64,000 bases of DNA from Owenia fusiformis (Eukaryota; Annelida; Polychaeta; Sabellida; Oweniidae): contig CAIIXF020000012.1 of the NCBI GenBank assembly GCA_903813345.2, positions 27,852,684 through 27,916,683 on the forward strand, read 5' to 3'. Below are positions 55,410 to 64,000 of the stretch, one piece after another; within the stretch, counting starts at the first letter, position 1; every line of letters begins with the position of its first letter. The position numbers and the translations under genes were made by a program. The notes below the pieces were generated by a model. It did not search any database and was not told the origin of the DNA. It worked only from the letters and a program-made list of their open reading frames with translations.

Positions 55410-58400
55410 GAAAAGCTAGTAAAACTTGTAACCAGTTTAGGCTCTAAGGGCCGATCTGCTGGTCATTACCAGGTAACTTTTGATACGGGGACCAGTTGAT
55501 TTTTCACAAGGTATAGGACAAAAATTACTGCAACTGTTCCGTAATGCCATTTTGACCAACAGGTTTCAGATCCATATGCCTACACTGCCTATACACTACG
55601 TTTCATGATCTTTGTAGGTGAAAGGCCATTTGGTACTTTCAAATAGAGTACCTGAAAAAAACTGGATTGCGTTTGTCCAAAATCATTTAAATACAAACTT
55701 GGTCCACTGTTTAAGATATAAAGAGTATTGGATACCGCTTGAACTTATTTTTAGAACACATAAAAGGTTAGAATAGTATAAATGAAATGCGTTTTTTGTG
55801 ATTTATTGGGAGATTGTTAATTGACGAATTGGTCATTAGATTTTATTTTGGATATTGTAGGTTTTTCCAAGCGATTCACAAATTGCATTTATTTTTAAAT
55901 TCACTTCAATAATCTACCAGCGTAATAATGAAAAATTAGAGGCTTTAACGTACACAATATACATGTATTCTATTGTTGATAAACTAATGTTTTCCTCAAA
56001 TTGAGCATATATATATTAATATGGTAGTTAATAGTTATTACTTGCAATTTAGAGTTTAATTTCACATTTTAAACAATTGAATAATATTTAGTTCTAATAA
56101 CTTCTAAATGCAAGACTACTCAAGGTAATATTTTAATGATTAGTTGGTCTTATGATGTCATAGTTAACGCACTTACCTGTATTTCAAGCTCAGTAAACTT
56201 CTTTAAATTCTTTCGTTGTCAATCGCTCTTTCCCCCACTTCAGATATCGTGGACTGATCGACAGATAAATACAATTTATAGTGTATTTCGGTCCTCTGAT
56301 CCATACGTCCCAAGTTACCTCATTGATCTTTTAAATCCTCAACAGATGTGAAATACTAATGCGTCATCGGTGTCAGGCAGTTTAAGACTCTTACCACTTT
56401 AGGCTTTATAATTAATGCCAACTCTTTTTGTGAGCAAGTTTTATATGGACTAACCAAATTGCGGCAAATAATGTACCGGTGTAAAAGGGTAGGAGGTCCT
56501 ATCAAATTATGGTCCTACTCTCCATTAATTTATATGGTGACCTAAATACAACTCTTTCCCTCATTATCTTATACGCAATCAGGGCCAGTAAGGGCCGTAT
56601 AGAAAGGGGACCATAATCCCTGGGGTTATTTGAATATCGCATGCAACAAAACACATTTCAGTGATACTAACTATGTAAGCTCAAATTCAAAGAGGTTGAA
56701 GCTTGAAGAGATTAGAAACACAATTTGAAAGACACGAGGAAGGCAACTCCAAACAAAATCATTAAGAAAGGCGCTGAAATCAAGGCAACTCTATACTATC
56801 CAGTAATCACCATCTCATTGAAAAACACACGATTATGTCGCATAACTACGACCCCGGTTACTAGATTAGTACATCCTTAGAATTGTTCTTGTATTATTCA
56901 TTTCCATTTCATTTTGCTCTTTGTTAGAGCTACCAGTACGAGAACTCATTATGAAATTGTAACCACACATTTAAAAATAAATAAATGTATATTTAGCCTT
57001 GCAAGTGTAACACCTGGATCTGGTTACGTCAACAGAACGTTTTCAAGGAAACTTAATCAATGATTTTATTCTAAACATACATGTAACCCCCGTTATATTA
57101 AAAGCAATGAGCTTAAAATACAAAAAATGTGTGTTCGTAAAAAAACGCCACCTTTCAAGATATATAAACTCAGAACGTGTCTATTTCACAATTATTTAGG
57201 AAAAGCCCAAACATAAATGCCTCATTATTTAGGAAAAGCCCAAACATAAATGCCTCTTAAGGTGAAGCCATTTAATTTGAAATGGTCAGATATGATTCAT
57301 TCGCTTGTCATGTTTACAATTAAACATTACAAATGAATGATGCTCAGACATAGAGTAAAATGCATTGTTGCTATATCTTATTTGTTTCAAATCAATTAAA
57401 TTTGACACAAAGCTAAAATGATAATAGATTAACAAAGTCATTCTCACGTTCCAAGAATTTATCGATATAACCTGTAATCTGACTTTGGATCGAACAATGC
57501 ATTAAAATGTTTTTATATCTTTTGTCATATCTAACATATTAAATTTCAAGCATGCATCACTTTAAATCTCTCTCGATTTTTACACGGTTTTGGGAAAGGG
57601 AATTAAAACTTGAAGCTAAGGAGTCAATAATTAGACTTTAATGCCATCTATATTTCTAGTCATTAAATCTTTACGTAAAACGTATTATAGGAACTAAGAT
57701 GATAGCTTATAAGGTCTACCTATAGTTTATGTGACTATGTAAAGTAAGAAACTAAAATGAAAGAACCATCAATTTACGTAAAATGTAATTGAACCTATAC
57801 GTGAAGTATGAAACTAAAATTAAACAACCATATGTTGAAGCAGAATACATATCGTTGTGAAACTTCGATTATCGTATACTCCTTGTTAAGGTTTTTGCAA
57901 ACTTGCCATAGTTATAGGCAAGCTTTGCATTCCAAACTATGATGCCATGACCATTTAATTTGCGAATAAACATATTTTGTCTTTCAAGATTTTATGGCCA
58001 ATTTAAAAATCATGCTCTGGAGGCAAACTCTGGATGAGTGCATGACAATTAAGAATAGACAAAAGAAAATAATGAGGGGATTCCAAATGAATTGAACAAG
58101 GCCCAATTGTACTAAATATTTATTAAGGCCACGATGGGTGACCGAGTCATGATATTTGTTTGGGTACCCTTTCTTGGCTTACCCTGTATGTGCATGGTCG
58201 AATCCGGAAAGGGCGGAAAGAGGACATCAATGGAGATGAATGATCGTGAACGAAACGAGTAAATAATGGCATCGATACAGCACAATACAAAGTGATCTGT
58301 GAAGTATAAAAGCTGCAAAATTTAGGTTATTGGAACAGGGTCGATTGACGAGTGAATTTACCAATCTGAATAATTAAAAAGCATTGATCTATCTTCTTAA

Positions 58401-58660
58401 TAAAGATAATACATTTGATGTAAGATCCATATGCTAAATAAAAAAGCAATATATAGCAGTTAAATGACAATTGTCGATGCATTACTGTAATGAATTCTAA
58501 AGCAATTTCTTGTGTTTCATGTATCGATATTTTCCAATGATGTTCAATACAGAACAATAGGGGCAATTAGAAAATTAAACAACCGTGTTCAGGTCTGTGA
58601 TAGCAACAAACAATTGCTCTGTTGTACCGCAGACTTTGGCTGTACAGTGTTGTCAGCAAA
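55410..58660. other. Intergenic stretch
   Basis: No supported gene. It has a 33-bp direct repeat (ATTTAGGAAAAGCCCAAACA...) at 57193-57258. The frame at 56136-56351 has no recognisable domain or splice context. Confidence 0.5.
57193..57258. repeat. 33-bp direct duplication
   Basis: Two adjacent copies of a 33-bp unit beginning TTATTTAGGAAAAGCCCAAA, identical by eye. Confidence 0.8.
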
Positions 58661-58668
58661 TAAAAGAG

Positions 58669-58675
58669 TATATAA
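58669..58675 (+). promoter_or_regulatory. Candidate TATA box of the PAN-lectin gene
   Basis: TATATAA lies 77 bp upstream of the ATG at 58752, compatible with a 5' UTR of about 45 nt. Confidence 0.4.
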
Positions 58676-58751
58676 TTATGTTTTATATTTAACACAATTA
58701 ACAACGAATAGACTCAATATAATTTTGGCAAACATTGCACACGGGAAGAAA

Positions 58752-61700
58752 ATGAATATGAATGTCATTTTCAAAGCTTTAATTCTATGTATCTTCATGG
58801 AGAGAATTAACGCTGAACTTGACATATTTTCGACACAAACGACAATTTATGAGATAATATTAAACGGGAAGGTTTTACCAAACGCTGAAATTAAGACAGT
58901 AACGGTTACGGATGTACTAGAGTGTCTTAGAGAGTGTAAAAAAGTGAACACATGCGTCTCCGTGAACTTCAAGATAATGGACACGAGTTCCAATGACAAG
59001 GATTGCGTACTCAATAACGAGCTGATGGATGAAACTTCGCCTCTTCAAGATGACGCCTCCTATCAGTATATACAGATGACCAAACAACATGCTGCAAATT
59101 CTAAAGTAACTATTCATATTTACTAAAATCTTCAATCTACATGCACTTTTTCTCAAATTAATTGTAAATTGAGTAATACTAAAAAGATTAACTCCAAAGT
59201 AACATTTTAAGAGAATAATCATATCTCACCACGAGTGCCAAAGGGAAAGGACCAAAAGTTCTAAATGCATACCAGTCAAGGAAAACAAACCCAAGATATC
59301 CCAAAACCATGATCTAACGTTAAAAGAAACAATGTCTAATACCCCTTTCCCCACCATTCAAGAACCGATATCACAATCAAAGACCAGAACACCTAGGGAC
59401 ATTTCATTCATACTGAAGTAATTACAATACATGTTGAAGAAAAAATTAGAAATTGGTAGCCAATACTCATAAAATCCCAAAAATAGTTGTAGATACAAGT
59501 ACGTACACAAGATAGAGCATTCAGTCTCAAATGATGTGGGATGGATAAAATCCATTCTCCAAGTCCATAGGCGTTTCAATTCATAATTCTTGAAATATTT
59601 CAATATGTTTTTTTCAGACGACATGTTCCAGAGATGTTTCTACAAGAAAGCTAAAATGCAAATGTACGTTCATAGTTACAGTTTCTAATTTTTCTAAGCT
59701 TAAGCTCGGTTTAGTCAATATTGGCTAGAAAAACATTTGCAACATGCTAAACACATATTGACGCCATGTTTTTTATAGCAATAATCATATATAATAGGAT
59801 ATACAAAATGTATTGCAGCTGCTTTCCCCTTTTCCCTTTTTATGATATCTCTTTCTACAAATTAAAATACCATTTTGAAAGTGACTTTTCGAACATCTAA
59901 TATTGAGCACTGTCAACCGAAAGCTGTGCAATTGAGGAAAATTCCTTGTATTGTTCTGTATGATTTATATATCGCGTATAATAACATGGTTTACTTGTTT
60001 GGCATGCTTAAAATGATATCTATTAGTTTTATAGATTATTTCGAAGTAAGAATGGTTTTAATCACAGGCTGGTATCGAAATATCTGTCCGCTGTGACGGA
60101 GCATGCTATTTTTTTTATAAAAACACTAAGAATACTTCACGATTTATTTTTTAACTCATATGTTTCGTTATACCATACAAAATTACTTACCCCGTGCAAT
60201 AGGTAAATCATTTGCGGGTAACTTTCACTTCTGTTTGAAGTCCAATTACGCTAGGAAGAAAAGCTATTGAAAATGGCGCCGGAGTATCATACTTCAAAAT
60301 GTACCATTTCTTGTTTAACTTTCTAATGGCACGATATAGTGACACGATAATATTTACACATGGTTTCAGCATAACTATGAAAGTATAAATGAGATGTTGA
60401 TGTATTTGGTTTTTTTAATTCGTTTATAAAAAATAATGTTTATTTTTTTTGTCCGCTGTGACGGAGCAGTTGCAAATGTGAACTGTGAAAATGCTCCGTC
60501 ACAGCGGACAAAAAATATTAATATTATTTTTTATAAAAAAATTAAAAAGACCCAATGCATTAATATCTCATTAATACATTCAGAGTTATGCTGAAAACAC
60601 ATGTTAATATTATCGTGTCACTATACCATGCCATTAAAAAGTTAAAAAAGAAATGGTACATTTTAGAGTTTGATACTCTGGCGCCGTTTTCAATAGATTT
60701 TACTTCTAGCGTTATTGGACTTCAAACAGAAGTGAAGGTTACACGCAAATGATATATCCATTGCATGGAGTAAGTGATTATCTTTGATATAACGAAACAT
60801 ATGAGTTAAAAAATAAATCGTGAAGCATTCTTAGTGTTTTTATAAAAAATAACATGCTCCGTCACAGCGGACAAATCTTTCGATACCAGCCTGTGTTAAT
60901 ATGATATAAAATATAAAAGAATAAATGTCCAATATACAGGCATGACGTAGATACCAAACTATTCAAATTAAAAAGTGTGATATGTATATATGTGATTATT
61001 TAGCATTTTCTGGATATCTGACCAATTCTCCAAACACCTACAACTACAATGGACACTGCTACGAGTTTGTAGAGCAACCCATGGTTCAATCAGATGCCCG
61101 GTTATACTGTCAGGCATTTAATGGCGACCTAGTCTCCGTTAATGACGAGTCCGAGCATGACTTTCTGGCGAACACAGCATTAACTTTACCTATCAGCTCT
61201 ATATATATAGGTATACTTCTTATTGTAGCCTAATTATATGCAAGCTATACTCTAGGACCATGCTAAAAGGTCTGTAATTTGAAAAAAGTAATGAAAAAGC
61301 AAAGGTGCCTTATTAAAGACAACTTGAAGTATTATTCAGATGCAAATAAGGTACTTTTTAAAATAGGCAAATGATTGCATAAGGCCGCCTGTGTGTGTTT
61401 AAGCATAATAGCACATTGCTTCTCCAACTGCGCAAGTAATAGAGCTGAATGTATTTTTCAAAATCAGATAGTATCGCATCGTATTAATCCATGACATGGC
61501 TCAGGGAATTGGGGATTCCGTAGCACACTATAATGCAGCAACATTTGAACCAGTATTTAAGGAGTTGCATACGTCTTGATTGTTACATATAAATTGCTAA
61601 AAAACTTTCAGCTTCCGGGTCAAAATATGCCTGCCATCACAAGGGGTGAAAAAAAGTTAACATTTCATAAAACAAAATGCTGGATATATGTAGGTAACTA

Positions 61701-62942
61701 TGCAAATATAAGTTCACATATTGCTGCACCATATTGTTCCACCAGCTCCTTCGTCAAATCCAGAGGTGCAATAAAAGATTTCCAAGCAAATGGTTATTTG
61801 GTCATTTTAGGTTTAGCAGGCTCTGGAAACATTTATGACACGTGGTATGATGGAACTCCAGTTGGGTTTACAAGGTAATGCTTTTGTAATGTACTGCTGT
61901 TGATTTTTTCTTTGGTACTTGTGCAGGGATACACCCCGAGCATGTAACTGTAGATTAACCGAAAGTTGAATGCAAATCTGTGTTACTTGGGCTTTCTCCA
62001 TTCTCTGTTACAGATGGAGGAGTGGTGAACCTAATAACATTGCAGAGGAGTGCGTATTCCACCGAACATCATCTAAAGACTGGATTGACACGAGTTGTAA
62101 TAGGGCATTGGCTTTCATTTGCGAATCAGAATCGAGAAAGGGTAGGTACCGTACTAGGTAGGGTAGGTAACTTAGACAAACGGCAGTTAAAATAGCAAGA
62201 ACACAAAAATACCAAAAGGGTGATAAAACTCAAGCAAAGTGTACTACTGAACATCTCTTTTAAAAACGCCTTTTCTGAATAATCGTGGCTTTGTTAATAG
62301 ATAGACTTTAATACTTGCTATTCTAAAACGGGTTGCAATAAGAATATTGTTTTGAAATCCCCATTAGACCCATCTTCAAAATATGAGATATTTTACATTA
62401 CCGATGTTTTTTTTGGAATGCAATATGCTTGTTTTGCATAGTACTTGGTAAGTTGGTATATGTTTAGTAATTTAATGTTTATACAATGTATTTCTTTACA
62501 TTCAGAACTCATACTTGATGGACCATATCTTCTTAAGCCGAACATCAATTCCGCTTACTATGTCGGTGTACATAACACCAATCAACTCTGGCTTTTCAAC
62601 CAGTCAACCAGCTCAAATGCCTTCTATGTCCAGTCACCTGGAATTACTTGGCAAAATAGCTCAGTATCTTTCTTCTCCGCTGATAAGACAAGGAACGTGA
62701 TGCACATCGTTGGCGAAAATGTTTTGCTTCAGAGCTTGTATGACAATACCCATAATGTGGACTTTGCGCAAGAATCAACATTTACTATGGTTGAAGGTGA
62801 ATTCCTCCAAGGTTTTGTCACGTTGCGAACATCTACCGGGGAGTACCTGAGGGTATCGGGAGGGCAGCTGATGGCGCATGCGTATGAAAACACAACTGCG
62901 TTTGAAAGCAGTGCAAGCTTTCAAATGTTCCCCTTTCTTTGA
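58752..62942 (+). CDS. Secreted PAN-C-type lectin-AbfB protein
   Basis: Exons 58752-59105, 59618-59663, 61004-61210, 61811-61874, 62014-62141 and 62506-62942 total 1236 nt (411 residues plus stop) in one frame. Order: a signal peptide (M-N-M-N-V-I-F-K-A-L-I-L-C-I-F-M), a PAN/apple-like domain with C-L-R-E-C, N-T-C-V-S and D-C-V-L-N (about 22-118), a C-type lectin domain (about 135-285) with G-H-C-Y-E-F, Y-D-G-T-P-V-G-F, G-E-P-N-N, D-W-I-D and F-I-C-E, then an AbfB-like beta-trefoil (about 290-411) ending G-E-Y-L-R-V-S-G-G and S-A-S-F-Q-M-F-P. EPN is the mannose-type sugar-binding motif; AbfB domains bind arabinose-type sugars in microbial enzymes. It is probably a secreted multivalent lectin. 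The 46-nt exon 2 is supported only by splice sites and phase. AATAAA lies at 63301-63306. Confidence 0.8.
59215..59580 (-). mobile_element. Retroelement 3' fragment in intron 1 of the lectin gene
   Basis: Read on minus, this segment is similar to 34207-34640, the non-RT tail of the retroelement fragment: shared phrases are CGCCTATGGACTTGG, CATCATTTGAGACTGA and ATTTCTAATTTTTTCTTCAA. It starts soon after exon 1 and ends about 40 bp before the proposed exon 2. Confidence 0.7.
60058..60899. mobile_element. Foldback element flanked by TTAA, intron 2 of the lectin gene
   Basis: Two arms of about 400 bp are near-perfect reverse complements. The outer ends are TTAA(T)CACAGGCTGGTATCG and its complement. 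The 18-mer GTCCGCTGTGACGGAGCA occurs at both ends of both arms (near 60087 and 60451, and in reverse near 60495 and 60856), with a centre of about 25 bp. TTAA on both sides fits piggyBac-type insertion, although TTAA is itself palindromic. Confidence 0.85.
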
Positions 62943-63870
62943 AACGAAAATGAACTGATAGATTGTAGATTAGTTGTTTTGCCTGTTTTATATAATGACT
63001 GCTTGCTTATTCTCCCTAAAAGAAGAAAGAATACAATTGTGGCATATTTTGTAATATCAATTTTATAACGACGATTCGAACATGACTGTATTCATGCCTT
63101 CTATAAACTGTGAACGAAGTCAATGCTTCAGCTGGGTTATATTCGAGATCAATTCCCCGGCTCTGTACTATTAAGTGCTTCGTTCAGTGCACTCATTGGT
63201 CAGTTTAGGCCGTTCCGTTCTTTTCGCATCCCCCTCTCGTCTGCAAAATTCAAAATGGCAGGGATTAAATGTATATTCGCCGTGATTTTTGTTTCTGGGC
63301 AATAAAGAATTAATTTCATTAATTATCAATGTAGTAGATATGCGTGAAACCAATAAAATATGCTGAAATGTCAAAAAAAACTTAAAGAGAGGGGTCTCCT
63401 AAAAACACAATTAGAGTGACCCCCTGATTTTTTCGTGTTATTTGTTGTAAAACAAGTTTGTTTATCAACTTATCAATTCTGAGGCTTGAATTAATTCGTT
63501 AACTGTATCAATTCGATGATTGTTTCTAGCCATGAATCTCCACTTACATCAATAGAAATTCAAATTAAATTTAAAAAGCCCGCTCAAATTTGTTCCAGTC
63601 TGATTGGCTTTTTCCTTTAGATAATTCTGGCTTAGAGAAGCCATATTTATTACTTCTAAGGGGTTACAATATAGATAAATCCCCAAAAAACATTGTATTC
63701 TGTTTTCTACTTATTGCCTTCAATTCTGACAGTTGGTTGTTCTTTTGGTTGTCCTGTTGATATCCTCAATATATTGTCGATATCGTGCTTATGGTTTGGT
63801 CGTAAATTGACAATTTTGCAATATTCTGGTGAGCTTTCATGATCGAATCGTAATATAGACCTCAGAGCAG
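62943..63870. other. 3' flank of the lectin gene
   Basis: A likely polyadenylation signal AATAAA is at 63301-63306. A short frame starting at the ATG at 63255 (M-A-G-I-K-C-I-F-A-V-I-F) looks signal-like but stops after 16 codons. No gene is supported. Confidence 0.45.
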
Positions 63871-64000
63871 GGCTACTAGTTTCGAATACACCCCTTAGGT
63901 CTTGGCAAAAAAGCTTTCGAACCCCTCACTCCCTTCGGTCGTTCGGGGTACAGAAAACGTTTGTGCCTAGACCTGCAAAGTGCATTCGAAACTAGTAGCC
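63871..64000. mobile_element. Inverted-repeat element at the window edge
   Basis: GGCTACTAGTTTCGAAT at 63871 is repeated as its reverse complement ending at base 64000. Inner pairs AGGTCTTGGCA / TGCCTAGACCT and AAGCTTTCGAACCCC / TTCGGGGT add to the fold. It may be complete (130 bp), but the right flank is cut off. Confidence 0.7.

Noticed and set aside
56136-56351. 71-residue plus-strand frame
   Set aside because: No recognisable motif and no splice context.
61576-61878. 100-residue frame covering the fourth lectin exon
   Set aside because: Only 61811-61874 belongs to the lectin domain. The upstream part is intron: an acceptor precedes 61811 and the earlier residues do not fit a C-type lectin.
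63255-63305. Signal-peptide-like start near the right edge
   Set aside because: It stops after 16 codons with no donor in phase, and a polyadenylation signal overlaps its end.

Overview
The window is AT-rich animal DNA, dense in introns and transposons. Genes are split by GT-AG introns and encode secreted, extracellular-domain mosaics (VWA, SRCR, ZP, PAN, C-type lectin, AbfB). Together with Tc1/mariner, hAT and retroelement debris this suggests an invertebrate, perhaps a marine deuterostome or lophotrochozoan. The species cannot be fixed from the sequence. Gene models below were built by hand from splice sites and reading phase, and every model closes in frame.

Layout. 1-8.2 kb: no convincing gene; MITEs, including a hAT-type one with a perfect 8-bp target duplication, and degenerate tandem repeats. 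8.2-26.3 kb (+): one 13-exon gene for a signal peptide-VWA-VWA-SRCR-ZP protein of about 908 residues, built from phase-1 modules. Its 7.1-kb intron 3 holds two antisense genes (A and B) of an unrecognised secreted family. 30.1-33.0 kb (+): third member (C). 33.6-34.7 kb: 5'-truncated reverse transcriptase fragment. 35.6-49.5 kb: a large inverted repeat pair around 185-bp satellite units; one arm is split by a 3.9-kb DNA transposon with about 700-bp terminal inverted repeats. 50.0-54.3 kb (-): fourth member (D). 54.4-55.4 kb: decayed mariner element abutting the 5' end of D. 58.75-62.94 kb (+): a PAN-C-type lectin-AbfB gene with a foldback element in an intron. 63.9-64.0 kb: a small inverted-repeat element at the window edge.

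The most interesting content is the four-gene family. Each member has a signal peptide, a Cys-rich N-terminus, a middle exon of exactly 249 nt (84 residues, no indels among the four) and a terminal exon with a conserved N-T-W-E motif. Two members sit inside the ZP gene, exon 3 of A and B looks homogenised, and mariner-type ends lie just upstream of three of the four start codons. All other genes here also encode secreted binding-type proteins, so a locus for extracellular recognition (immune, mucosal or egg-coat) is plausible, but this is inference.
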